Positions 47,601 to 59,439 of a stretch of DNA of 64,000 nt are shown in pieces. The stretch spans positions 360,455-424,454 of the forward strand of contig JAODTK010000500.1 of assembly GCA_026419785.1 (NCBI GenBank). Reading direction: 5' to 3'. Within the stretch, counting starts at the first letter, position 1. Each line of letters starts with the position of its first letter. A model generated the notes under the pieces. It worked only from the letters and a program-made list of their open reading frames with translations, had not been told where the DNA came from and did not search any database. The translations under genes and the position numbers were made by a program. This stretch comes from Sclerodactyla briareus (lineage: Eukaryota > Echinodermata > Holothuroidea > Dendrochirotida > Sclerodactylidae).

Positions 47601-49440
47601 TTTTACTGATTTATAGGGTTCTTTTGCGTGTTTTTGCAGATTGACACTTCTACCGCCACTTCGCCATACTCTGTTGTTACGTCATTTTTCCACCAGGCAC
47701 GACAACGAACCCGAGAGCTCACAATAACCCCCATGGACAAAAAAAAAAAGGGGCACTACCGTGTTGACTTTTAATTGCGCCACCCGGCCACCGTAATGTC
47801 CGTATCGGAGGTGTTGATGGTGAGCACCTACAGGCCATTGACGAACTTTGTCAGTCGTGGCAAAAATGTTTTTTTTCTCCAGCGTGTCATCTACAGTGCG
47901 GTGTGAACCTGGGAAAGCAGGAAAGGCTACAAGAAGAATTGATTTGAGACACGAGTTTCATGTTGCCCCAATCAATGTTGGATTCCAAAAAACTTGGGGA
48001 ATTTTACTAACACGGCAAAAAATAATCGCTAGAGTTCAGTCAATTTCTAATCTATTGTTTATAACAGCTGACGTGATGCTCTTAGATGAAAGCTACATGT
48101 AACGAGAAACGACAGGGCAGGGGAGGGTAGTGCATATCAGTAGGGAGATTTACGTTATTGAGGTTGGCACTATCTATGGGCGCGGAGGCGGACAAAACAA
48201 TTCTGGGACATGTTAAATTTGGAAAAAAAATTTGAACGGAAACAAATCTAAAAAAAAATCGACAGTTTTTCTCACTGACTGACTCGAGGTTCTCTAAATC
48301 GAGGCCCGGAAAATGCACATATTTTCCAGGGCAGTTGTTCGAAACAAATTCAAGATCGCGGGCAACCTCTAACCCAATTGGAAAGGGTCTATGGGGAAGC
48401 GCAATACCTCTAAAAATAGCGGTATGGTAGGAATGAAGGCCACGATGAAGAATTGTAAGGATATAATAAACATGATAAAGTTTCGAGAATTTATTTCAAT
48501 TATTGTCAAAAATTTAGTGATGTTGCCTCATTGCCCTTTCCGAATCTGGGGGGTCTGTGAACGATTTTGTCTGATGTACGCCGCTAATTAATGACGGCGC
48601 TCGACTCAGATGATAATAATCACGTATGTCCCCCTCCCATATTAACACCAATCGCTGCCCCGAATTCGACGACGATGTCACAGTTTTCGCAAATCAGTAC
48701 GGTGTACTATGATTTCAAATTACGACGGTTGGGACATGTAGGCCTATTTGGCATGCGCTGAGGAAAACGTAACTTGCGATATGGAGGGTCAGTATGGACA
48801 CTTGCAGCAGGAATGAATGTCGGAGGAGCATTTAGGATGATTCCTGCGCATCTCGGATTAATTAGGTAGGTATCAACATTTCTATAGACTGATGTTTCTC
48901 ATCAAATTGGAATTACCGCATACAGGCATGCGTTTCAAATTCCACCGACTTTTCAATGCGCTCAAAAACACCCGGCAAGTGCCTTTCTGCCATCTGAAGG
49001 GTCTAAACCACAAATTTCATGGTTCGTTCCGAGCCAACACCGGTGGCGCCCGCTAGATAGTACCCGCAATCCCCACCCCCCCCAGCCCCAATGCCAAACA
49101 AAATCTACGACACTGCGGGCAGTTGCGGGGGTTACTAATTTGGCCACATGTCTGGCCCCAGTTGGAAGTGTCCTTCCCATGCGCTGTGGTCCGCAAAGAA
49201 GATGGAAATGGTGGCCGCAATCTTTGAGTAAAAAAACTCAGCTCTGCCTAATGATAGGTTGCTGAGCGGGTCATGCAATGTCGTTTAGTCGAATGGTACC
49301 TGGTAAATCTCGCCCGCGCGAACGCATGGTTGTTGCCCTTGCCCATTGTCATTGCATTTCCATGACCGTAACCTCACTTGCCATCGTATTTTGGCATACC
49401 ACCAGCACCCAACGCAAAACTTGAAGTTTGTGTGCATAAA
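44700..49440. other. Gene-poor AT-rich DNA
   Basis: No supported gene. A palindrome GCGCTGCTCGCGC-type lies near 46.80 kb and an A run near 47.74 kb. Open frames up to about 110 codons (45.3-45.6, 46.2-46.6 kb) show no domain. Confidence 0.5.
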
Positions 49441-49478
49441 GCCGGTGTTTCCATGCCCGCGTGCGGACAAGTGAGTAA

Positions 49479-50230
49479 CCCGTTTACATGCACGCGGGCG
49501 GGCGGGCGTTTCTCGAAATCAGCACTTTAGCAGTTATTGTGTATATGGCTATATCAGCAAGGGTATTCTTATGCTAATTTTTTATGATATTATTATTATG
49601 ATATCGTCCAGCACCGCACTGGCGTACAGACGTCAAATGCTATGTACTATTACCGGTACTATTACCGGTATTATTATTATTTATTATCATGTTATTATTA
49701 CTTATTTTAATTATTATTATTATTATATTATTATTATTATATTATTATTTTATTATCAAACACCGGACCCATAGGCCCCCTAGTGTTTTAAACGTGAACC
49801 TAAACACGTGTTTAGTTTCTTAGAACCATTGTTCAAACTGTCAACGATTACGGCCCAATATTAAAACTTCACAATATTATAATTGACTGGTTTTTGGAGA
49901 TTTAATTAAGCAAATCACGTTGACACGTCAAAGGTTTAAACATGCAAATAATGTGTTCAAAAAATAGGGTTTCCCGGTCGTTAAAGATGGAATGAATTTT
50001 TATAGATTCTCATTACGAGTGGTTGAAACAGTTTAGAGGATGCTGGCTTTGGAACTGATTTAAACATAACCATGTGTTCTCCTATCTGCACTATCGGGCT
50101 ACAAAGCAGTGAGATTTGCAGGTGAATCCCCCCGCCGGAAATCGATACAAATACCACGCGGGGCACGCGGGCGGGCGGAAAAATCTCTACTTGACCGATT
50201 CGAGAAAACGCCCGCAAGCCGGACACGTCT
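49479..50230. mobile_element. MITE-like unit 1 with GC-rich inverted ends
   Basis: Left end CATGCACGCGGGCGGGCGG then GCGTTTCTCGA (49487-49516). The right end contains the inverted form TCGAGAAAACGCCCGC (about 50200-50217). The interior is AT-rich with an (ATT)n tract, and it aligns with unit 2 through CAACGATTACGGC, TTTTGGAGATTTAATTA and CACGCGGGCGGGCGGAA. No coding capacity. Size and structure fit a non-autonomous DNA transposon; the family is not identified. Confidence 0.6.
49666..49757. repeat. (ATT)n-rich tract
   Basis: About 90 bases of imperfect ATT/TTA repeats inside MITE-like unit 1. A shorter version lies in unit 2 (about 50.68-50.73 kb). Confidence 0.9.
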
Positions 50231-50569
50231 AAAATCGCTCATCGCTTCACCGTTTATCCTCCCATGGATCCTTTTTCATGCCCGCGGGCGGGTCGGCGTT
50301 TCTCGACTCGGCATGTAGCAGTATTTTCCGCCCGATAGCTTGTAATCCCGATAGTGCCGAGAGAGAACAAGGTATTTTCAAATCTTGTTTTCCAAGCAAC
50401 ACTCCTAATGTTTTCAGACACTTCTGATAAATCGATAATTTACATAATAACGAAAAATAACCATAATAATAGTAGGCGACCCGGTTCTAATATAGCGCAT
50501 CTACACACTAAGGGTGAGAGGTGCTTGATGTGGGCGGGCGAGCGGGCGGTGCGGGCACGCGGACACGCG

Positions 50570-51180
50570 AGTTACGCCGTTTCCATGCACGCGCGTGGGC
50601 GGGCGGGCGTTTTCTCGAATCACGCACTCTTCTCACTTTCCGTGTGTATATGCGCTCTAAAAGAACCCGATGAAAGACTACTATTTTTTATGATATTATT
50701 TTATATTATTATTGTCATTATTATTCAACACCGACGCATACTAGCTAGTGTTTAAAAACCTAAACACCGGGTTCATTTTGGAAAACCATTGCATTCTAAA
50801 TGTATGTCAACGATTACGGCTCACTATTAAAACTTAACAATTGACAGGTTTTGGAGATTTAATTATCGAATACTTGACATATCAATTGGTTTAAACATGT
50901 AAATATGTGTTCAAATAGGTTCTGAATGAACCGTTAAAAATAGAGACAATCTTTATAAATCTCATCCCTATGTTGAAACAGTTATGACTGGTTGTTTGGA
51001 ACATTATTTGGAACATAAATTGTCCTCTACTCTCCATTATTGGGCTACAATCCGGTAAGATTGCAGGAAATCCCCGGAAATCGATTATACGAACTCCACG
51101 CGGCACGCGGGCGGGCGGAAAAAATCGCTACATGACGCACTCGAGGACCCCGCCCGCCCGCCTGCATGTAGACGGCTCAG
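50570..51180. mobile_element. MITE-like unit 2 with GC-rich inverted ends
   Basis: Left end CCATGCACGCGCGTGGGCGG and then GCGTTTTCTCGA. Right end TCGAGGACCCCGCCCGCCC and then GCCTGCATGTA. It is homologous to unit 1 along its length but about 150 bases shorter. A further inverted end (GCCGCCCGCCCGCGTGCATG, about 51208-51228) and a further direct end (near 50277) flank it, so additional partial copies are present. Confidence 0.6.
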
Positions 51181-51244
51181 TTGAAAATAACGATGAGCGA
51201 TTTTAGACGCCGCCCGCCCGCGTGCATGGGATAACGCGGCCTTT

Positions 51245-53230
51245 AGAGGCAATAACGTTTTTGGAGAATCATTTCCTCAAATAAAGAGTCGGTATCAATT
51301 TTAGGAATGCTGGGCTTATTGGGCCATTAGGCACGGGAAGTGCTGTTTCCTGCAATCTAGGGGTTCTTTCAAGCAAAAAAAATCTGGTACGCTACGCGTA
51401 TCCTGTAGTGGCGCTCCGCTCATCGTATTCGACTTGTCCGTCCCCCCCCCCCTCCCGCCCCCATCCCCACACAAATCGCCCCCCTTGATTTAGTTTCGTG
51501 TATCTCATGGGGACTAATATATGAACGCGGAAATTTTTTTTTGTCACACACACCGGTTATGGCGTCTAACCAGAAGGGAAGCGTCTGGCATGTTCGAATC
51601 CACTGGGGGCGAGTGCCGGAAAGCATCACGGAACGCAATGATGATAAGTATTCGAGGCACTTAACCTTTTAACAAATCGTACACATTTCCCCCGACAGCC
51701 ACAGATGGACAATCGCATTTTTTACGACCCCCGCTATTCATTCACGACCGCTATCTTGAAATAAATAAAAGTGTTTTAGTAATTAATTTGAGAACTTTCG
51801 GAAGGAGAATTTTCGGTTCTTTCTGGTTATATACTGCCTACTATTCTGATGCTCCTAGGAGACCCTCCCCCCCCCCCCCGACCCCCCCCCGACCACCCCA
51901 CACCCCCACCCCACCCCGTTAATGTGGACAAGCTGGCACAAACTGGCATTATGTGCAAACTATTATTGAAAAAACAACTCCCATTAAAAAGTTATCGGCG
52001 TGTGATGGTGGATGTAATCTGAGTAGCTGTACAACTTTAATCTTCGATACTGAATGACTGACCTAATTCCACCCGCATCTGCCTGACTGATAGTGGATGG
52101 AAGGGGTAGTTCTTCCACTCGTATCCTGAAGTCAGTTTGTTTAGCACGTACGCGAGTTGATGTACACTAGGCATAAACTCTACTATATACGATAATCTAC
52201 ACAACTCCTTCTCGACTGCATTCCTGCCATGTCAAATGCGTACTTGCAGCATTAGAGAGGAAAAAATAATGAGAAAGGGAAAACGAAACTCCGTATGAAC
52301 TGTAACAGAAATTGCCTTCGGATGCTACACTGCCGATGCAGTGCCGATGATCTACCTTGTGATTTGCGCGCCCGACGGAGCTTGTATGCTACATGTCAAG
52401 CAGAAGGACATAATTGGGGACAGCCTCTTATCGAACGTTATTTTGTGGGTGAGTTGTCATTTACAATTTTGCGATGGGTATGTCCGCTTATCACCCTGCG
52501 CATGGTATCGACCGCGCATGTCGAGACTGACAATGACTTGCTTTGCGCCTCGTCAATCGTCCGGAATCTGTACTGATCATCTGTTTCCGATGTGTGGTAA
52601 TGGACTGGGCACTGCAAACATGCTCAAAATATTGATGCGAAAAAATCACAACTCACAAATTATTACATCCGTAAAATTACAGTACTTGTGACTCTCTGAC
52701 ATCTATTGCATTCGATAGATTAGAACCCCATCCAAAACTGTTAACGATGTGCGAGGGATCCGTAAGTTGTGCAATTCTGGTTTGGTAGGAATCCATCAGA
52801 TCGGAAGAAATAGGAAATACTCGACCAAGCCTAAGCAGAGAAATGAAGAAACTGGTTCATGCCTTCGTCCATGGGCGTCAACAGGTGGGGGAGGGGGGAC
52901 TGTCCTACCCCACTTCAAAAAAAAGTGGGGGGATATCATACGTTTCCACCCCCCCCCATCTCCGCACCGTAATAAAAAATAATAGGCACATGCCCAAGGT
53001 TTGTATCACTCTAAACTGATTCAATTGTTGTCTAAACAAACAATAATCGCGCTGGAAATTGTCTTCAGTCCACTAATTACAGGTGCGAACCCCAGTATCA
53101 TCTGGACCCGACTAGGCCGAAGTGGAAGGATTACCATGTGTCATACCGAGTCTCGAATTATAATCGAATAGCCAAAAAGTGCGCATAATTTTTCAAGTGT
53201 TTCGCGCGCATGGCGTTTTTCTTCCAGCGG
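51245..53230. other. AT-rich DNA, no supported gene
   Basis: C-rich runs near 51.44 and 51.87 kb. Two overlapping frames at 52.30-52.69 kb have no recognised domain. A short inverted motif of CCCCACTTCAAAA type lies near 52.91 kb. Confidence 0.4.
51540..51620 (+). repeat. tRNA-like (SINE head) sequence, Leu/Ser-type
   Basis: D-arm-like GGTTATGGCGTCT, then after about 25 bases TGTTCGAATCCACTGGGG, which matches the internal B-box (T-arm) of tRNAs. Arms cannot be closed into a full cloverleaf. A tRNA-derived SINE or tRNA pseudogene is more likely than an active tRNA gene. Confidence 0.35.
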
Positions 53231-53311
53231 TAGGACTAATATGCGTTGTAATGCTTCTAATCATTTTGTTCACCGAATAATTTCAGAATCCTCGGGGCAG
53301 ACTGCCGCCAC

Positions 53312-53333
53312 CTCCCCCCCCCCCCCCCCCCCC
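53312..53333. repeat. C homopolymer
   Basis: A run of about 20 C, followed after 130 bases by the GC palindrome region GCGCGCTTTGCGCGCGCC near 53.48 kb. Confidence 0.95.
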
Positions 53334-53899
53334 AGTTTTCTTGAGATGGAAAATTCCGGGCGAAAATTTCGTGGGAAAATTTTGGGAAGGTGAAAAAGAG
53401 CAAAGTGAAAAAAAGCCGGATTTTTTGCAGACTTTTTCGATTAAAAAATGCCCGGAAACCATGCAATTTTTTTTCCAGCGCGCTTTGCGCGCGCCGGTAG
53501 TTTCCGATGACTGACTTGTCAAATTCGGGTAAAAATTCTTGCTCCAAATTTGAGTGGTCCAGTACGCCTATTGCTGTCCCTTTCTCCCCACCAGGGGACC
53601 GTTCGGTAGACCCTGGATCCCACGCAAAACAAAGCAGAGTATTGTAGAAAAGTAATAAAAAAAAAAAAAAACCATGGGTGATAGTCGGTAAATCATCTTA
53701 GTATGCACAATGGAAAACCTTTTGTCTGTCTTTTACTAAATCCACATGTAGATGGGTTGTGCTATTGAGCCTGGCAGATGCCGTTTCCGTCGATCTTGAG
53801 GTTATGAAAATCTAAAATTTCTTTGTAAGCTTCGAGCCAACTAATGGTGGCGCTCCGCTCAGTTGGTAATTTGCATTCGATTATTTATATATAGTGTTA

Positions 53900-54575
53900 T
53901 TATTATGTTTTTATAAATTTCACAGCTTAGAACGGGTGTCTGTTTTTTGCTGAATCCACAGGGTAATACCCGGACCCTTGAAGGTCCTGCACCTTCCGGA
54001 TGAGTGAGCGCTTCCATTGAGGGCATGTTCATCAGCGGGGATCTTTTTTATGGTTCTGAGATTCTTTCTAGATGTTTATCCAGGTCGTTACTGATGCCCA
54101 AGTGCTTCTAACTACGACGGGACAACCCTCGGCGAGTAGTCTTCCCCACAGTTCTGGATTTCTAGCCTAAGTTCCTGATATTTCAGTGGTCTCTCCTGTT
54201 TCTCTCTGTTATTGTATGTCGAGGCTACGTCTATTTTTGTGGCCTTCTTTCGTCTTTGTAGATTCTGGCCGTTGATGATTTCGGTCAGTTGTTAATCTAA
54301 GGCCCACTAGTTATTTTTGCCTCACTGTTTCGGAGGAATTCCTCGGGGTTGTGCTGCCATGATCTCTCGGGCGAGGTGGTGTGTGGTAGTGTTGCAGACC
54401 AGGCCCAGGCAGTTACGGCCTCGATATTGTTATGACGCTTTAGGTATTCATTGCGCTAGTTTCTGGCACCATGAAATGATAAGTGGTTGATCACTCAAAT
54501 TCTTGCCCGGCACATCTGATTAGCTATTCTAAGAGCTTTTGTCACGTTGGCTGGTGATTCTCTATTCAAGTCCGT
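53900..54575 (-). mobile_element. LINE fragment, restriction-like-endonuclease type (R2/R4/NeSL-like), C-terminal part
   Basis: On the minus strand the order of blocks is that of the C-terminus of REL-bearing non-LTR retrotransposons. A Cys-containing pre-HN segment (ANQMCRAR) comes first, then the K/RHN motif (YLKRHNNIEAV, near 54.43 kb), HNPEEF, an RPE block in place of RPD (near 54.27 kb), IDVAS (near 54.23 kb), EKQERPLKYQELRLEIQN (near 54.18 kb) and PRVVP (near 54.13 kb). The RPD-x(12-14)-D pair forms the endonuclease centre in this group; here D is replaced by E or shifted. Reading moves between frames and meets stops. The reverse transcriptase domain upstream is absent, consistent with internal loss or a rearranged fragment. 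Confidence 0.72.
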
Positions 54576-54699
54576 TTTGTGCCGCCCGAGATGGGTGCCT
54601 CCTCCTAATCATTGCCCCACATATATACCATAGTGAATGATAAATAAAATAAATATTGAATTCCAATCTGTGCTCACTCACTTCATGGAGCGCTTGCCG

Positions 54700-54990
54700 G
54701 GAAGGCCACCCAGCGCATCCACCCGCCGTTTCCAATCGCACGGTTTCAGTCTCTCAGTCGTATAGAGCATCCACTGTGATCGAAAAATGGTGAGTTCGAA
54801 TCCACAGACGATTCTCAGCTTTCCCGTGGGTCCTGGCAAGACGAGACCTATGCCAGCCCCTCCCTACCCAGATGCTAAATGGACCTGTGAGGAACTTGAG
54901 TACAACCGGCGCGTTGTTAGCTGCTGCCACATACTTCTGAGATTGTGGGAGTGCCGTAAACAGTGCCTATCATCAGGTCACTATCTGTAA
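54700..54990 (+). mobile_element. tRNA-derived SINE candidate
   Basis: TCTCAGTCGTATAGAGCATC resembles a tRNA D-arm/A-box region (CTCAGT-GGTAGAGC type). About 25 bases on, GAGTTCGAATCC (54792-54803) matches the B-box. A non-tRNA body follows (CGTGGGTCCTGGCAAGACGA) and the copy may end near 54990. It lies 125 bases beyond the REL LINE fragment in the opposite orientation. An intact tRNA gene is unlikely because the acceptor stem does not pair. Confidence 0.55.
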
Positions 54991-54999
54991 CAGCGATTG

Positions 55000-56860
55000 A
55001 GCACGACAGTAGAAATGACGCTATATACGTACCCATATATATGCTACGTGGCCGGCAGCGTCAGGTAAATTTCCGCGGACGAACACAACTATGTGAAATC
55101 TCGACAGGTTATTTGGCGATGGAAGGAAAGTGGAGGGGTGCCAACACCCACCTTCTCTGTTAAAGCCGAATTCGGGAGGTGTTTTGTGTTTCTTTGTTTT
55201 TTTCTTTGGTTAGGATACCAACCCCTGGACGGAGGACCCGAACGGGAAAACCGGACTCTTGCTACCAATTTATAGGGAGAACTTTAAAAAGGAGCAAGTA
55301 AACTCCATCCCAACGTCATGACAGACCAACATAATCGGTAGGAGGAGAGGCACTCTTGTTGTTTACATAAAGACTAACTGTGCCATTCAATTACGTTAGC
55401 CTGAAGTCTGAAAAGCGTTCGATGGTTCAATATTGAAAAAAGAGTAATCTGTGATGTTAACTTCGATATTGGGAAGAACAGGTAGCACCTGTATACGGAG
55501 ATGTGAAGTCATGGATCTCAATTTGCATTGAGTTACACTTCTCTTTCATTCAAATATGGTGGGCTCAACCAAGAGGCATGATAGCCAGCAGGTGCAGGGG
55601 AAAACCAAAAAACACAGACAGGTACTAAGACTATCTGCAACGGATACACTGCTGCCTTAAAGCATTTACTGAAGGAGATTACAATCAGTCAGAAGTGGTT
55701 CCACTCCTTAATAGTCCATGAAAAAAAAGATTCCTTGAAAATTCAAACGACCCATACGGGATACGGAAAATTGAGTATGCGTGGCGAAGAGGGTCGCGTA
55801 AGCGTTCCCAGGGAGATCTACAAGATTATTGCTGACTTTATAAAGTAATGTGAGGCGAAGCTACGTTGCCGGCGATTGTGAAGGGGAACCCGTGTAATTG
55901 ACGAGAGAAGGATTCGTAAAACAGTACCGGGGGTGCGCGATATAATTGTTTTTGAGAAAACTAGAACTACTGATCTTTGTACTTTCTCATAGAAATCAAT
56001 ATGGGTTGGCGTGTGTGGGGTCCAGACAACAGAGCAGTTACACCATTAATATAGTTACACTTTTCATCGGGTTAAGATCCTCAAGATCTCTTGTTGATAA
56101 CGTCAGCATGGTGTATTTAACACTAGTTACTAGCTAAACTCACACCCGAGTTTACATTACCCCCCACCCCTTTTTTTTTCCAACTCCAGAGGGACAAAAC
56201 CACCCAATCAGTACAAACCCAAACATATTGCTCGAAGACAGTTTTCTCCATGTTTTATCACTAGCGTGTCCGCTACTGCCTCTATGCCAATATTCTGCTT
56301 CTAACAGTGCCCATCTGCAGACTGACAATATCTGAACAGAGGAAACTGTCATCAATAATGTCTGGTAACCATCGCCTGCCACTGCCAGTGTACAAACCTA
56401 GGGCCCTTCGACCGGTCAATTCAGACCGAATGTAAAAAGAAAATGTGGGATTATTGAATCACCCCCCCCCCCCCCCCTCCTCAACCCGCTCTTCCAGTTA
56501 TTGATGGCAGGTAAAACGAATGGAATATATGACCACATGCAGCCATCCATCATTCTATAGTACATCTAAATCTTTACCAATTTAAATTTTGACTGCTAGT
56601 GTTGCCAGTTTACACTTTTTTTCTTGTTCCATGAAGGCTGCCATATATCAAATATTCACTTGGAAGTTGAACCACTGATCTCTCGAGGAGTGGGTTATTA
56701 TTCGAACTATCTACCAACGAGACTAATTCTATTTTAATTTTTTCAATATTCCTCGTATTCATCAGCCGCCGGCCCGCAAGTACTTTATTTTCTGGTGACA
56801 TACCCACCCTTATAAAGCACCGTGACTGAAGAAACACCATCTTTCCAGTGAAGTTTATGT
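55000..56860. other. AT-rich DNA, no supported gene
   Basis: Weakly protein-like pieces (for example MRGEEGRVSVPREIYKIIAD near 55.78-55.84 kb, plus strand) without family match. C run at 56.46 kb and T run at 56.17 kb. Confidence 0.35.
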
Positions 56861-56871
56861 AAGTTTCTCAT

Positions 56872-57075
56872 CTAGACAAGATAATAACACTCCTTGGAAA
56901 TCTTGAGCATCTCTTGATCATTGCATGAATTCCATTCTGACGGGCAAACTGGACGGGGGCAATCCCCCAATACCGGAACGTGAAACAATCCACATCTTTC
57001 AGGATAATCACAGCGCTCAAGGGCTGCTTTGCGGTAGAGTAATGACATAAACATAGGAGCGTACACTTCCTTCAA
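56872..57075 (-). CDS. Cys-rich open frame, possible terminal exon
   Basis: The 67-codon minus frame reads RCDYPERCGLFHVPVLGDCP, then RPVCPSEWNSCNDQEMLK and KECYYLV-stop. It has six cysteines with regular spacing, which looks like an extracellular Cys-rich module at a protein C-terminus. The AG before the frame and the stop after it would suit a last exon, but no polypyrimidine tract or upstream exon is convincing. No family named. Confidence 0.3.
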   Translation of the reverse strand: MKEVYAPMFMSLLYRKAALERCDYPERCGLFHVPVLGDCPRPVCPSEWNSCNDQEMLKISKECYYLV

Positions 57076-57079
57076 AGGA

Positions 57080-59400
57080 GTATTTTTTTTCAGTATCGGA
57101 CCCTAACAATCTGTTTGATGCAATGAATACAGAAATTTACCTCCGATCAAACACGCACTGTCCAGAGTTCAACGATTGCATTCTGTACTTTTATTCCTTA
57201 GCACTGGGAGGAAAAAATGTTTGGACAAGTGTTTACTCATATTACTAAATTGATCGTATAACCTTGAATTTCAAAACACTCAGAGGTACCACAGTTCATG
57301 ATAACACTGGTCAATTATCATTGCATCCAACCTAACTGGTTGAGAGTAATCCCACAGTTGTTTCTGAAATTGTTCGTCATAATAGCTCAGTGCAATATTC
57401 CAATGACCCTGACTCATGTTCCCAAGACCCGTCATAATTACTCAAAGACATTAGTTCAATGATCATTGAGTGAGTACCATGGTAATCCAACCTAATTTGT
57501 AGAAGACTAGAAGGTGTTATCAGTATAGGACGATGTCAACATACTACAGTGCATGTAAACCAACAGGACTAAGGAACATATGTAGCCACTGGCATTGGTT
57601 TCGCTTCAGCTTAATTCCAGCCTTTACATTAATGTGGCGAGATCGGTCTGTCCGGCCAGCACACATGAGAAAGTTAGCCGTCCTTTCATGCAGGCATTCA
57701 AATAAAATAACTGAACTAGGACATCCTCTGGCGGGGGTTTGCAGGAAAAACCAATAGAATCCTCACTTTCAAAAAACGGGAAGGCGATAATGAGTATTGA
57801 GCGCATGAATATATCGAAATACGACATTCAATAGCCAAAGGAAGAGGGGGGTTCCTTTCAATCAAGTAACCTTCACTCTTGTAAATGGAAAAACGACTGT
57901 AATCTACATTCATTTTGCAGTTTTCGAAAATCAGCAACACTTTGCAACTTGTCCTCTGGTGAATTGGCACCATGACAAATTCTCGGAACCATCTAACGTC
58001 ACGTTCACAAGTTCCGTGTGAGTTCGGACAAAATTTATTGTCACGTTTAAAACGGCCTAAATAGAGGGCAGCGGTCATGGCACATGTCCACTTTCGAACT
58101 CGGTCCAAATTTCATGAGCGTGACGATAGCACAGTGTTTAGTTACACTAAGTATATGAGGTTCAGGAGGGTGTGACGATGTTGTACACTTCACGGAACCC
58201 CAGACTTTCTGGACTTACACGTGTACTTTCTGTGACGCCATTCATTAATGCAAGAGCGGACATGTGTGCCAAGTTTCAGTTCCTCGGGTGAATGTGAGAC
58301 TTATTGCGCCTAACAAGGCAAAATCTCCGGAGGCGGACGCGGACGCGGGGGCATTGGACTCGGCCCGATGAGGCGGGTACGACGAAGGCAAAACCATAAT
58401 AATCACCCCGGAGTGGGGAAATAATGAATGTGAAAAGAGAACAAAATTGGAGGAAGACCTCGCGATAAAATAATACGGAGAGCAACACTGATAGGAGTTT
58501 ACAACGAACGCGTTTAGTTATATAGTTGATTACACGGTGGTGGACCATACAGAGGTATACGCGAAGATTTACATGAATGATATATTGGCCCAAGAAGCGC
58601 GTGGACGATCACGAATCAGGCAGCTGACCCACCATCCCCGCCTCCCTGGAAATCCTGTCGTTGAACACTCAAACTATCCAAGGATACATGACGAAATGAA
58701 GTTAAGCCAAGGACATTAAGCATTTCAGTCTACGCCTCAGTCAATAGTGATATCCCCACTCAGTAGGTATAGGACGACGGAGGCACGATTGAAAAGACGG
58801 AGCTTGGTCCCGCTGCTCAAAAAACAGCTGTATAAAAATGACCTGCGGCGCCATCTGTGAACATTGCTACTTTCCTCACTAAATACTAGACACTATTAAA
58901 CAGAGGTTAAGTAGATACTCCCCCCCCCCTTTAGCTTATAAACGTTGATTCCTCGTTCTTTTTTCCCCGCCTTTTTTCAACCAACTGGTTGGGGGTCAGG
59001 GTGAAAGTTCCCATCAAAACATTAGGCAAAGGAATCGTCCCTCTCCGAGAAACTTCCGTACACCTCCCATTCTAAGAAATTAGACCTCCTACCCTGCCAT
59101 CTCAAAACGGCCAAAACGGCCCACCTCACTACCACCGCATGTCTTCTGCCATTGCATGTTACATGATACCTGGTGGACGCCGAAGCAAACACCCCTCCCC
59201 AGCCCTCGATGGTCACCCGCTTAATATTTTATAGGAGGAGGGCATTATGAATTCAAACTCAAATAGTGCAGTGTTAATTCTAATGATGGTGTCAGATTGG
59301 CAGTGATGGTAGTCATGTTTAGGGCCACAGGCTTTCCATCTTAGTCAACACCATTGAAGAGGAAATTCGTGATCTGATATCGATCTCCTAACGAAATGTG
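57080..59400. other. AT-rich DNA with one 130-codon frame
   Basis: A minus-strand frame at 57716-58108 (CPNSHGTCERDVRWFREFVM, then VPIHQRTSCKVLLIFENC) is the longest frame outside the GC-rich island apart from the 16.2 kb one. It has plausible composition but no known domain. GC-rich GGAGGCGGACGCGGACGCGG repeats lie near 58.33 kb. Otherwise nothing is recognised. Confidence 0.3.
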
Positions 59401-59439
59401 AGTTAGGACCCCATTTCATGTTGGCTTCCAAGTCAGCAC

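Noticed and set aside
54741-54810. Functional tRNA gene
   Set aside because: Internal promoter-like boxes are present but acceptor and anticodon stems do not pair; a SINE head is more likely.
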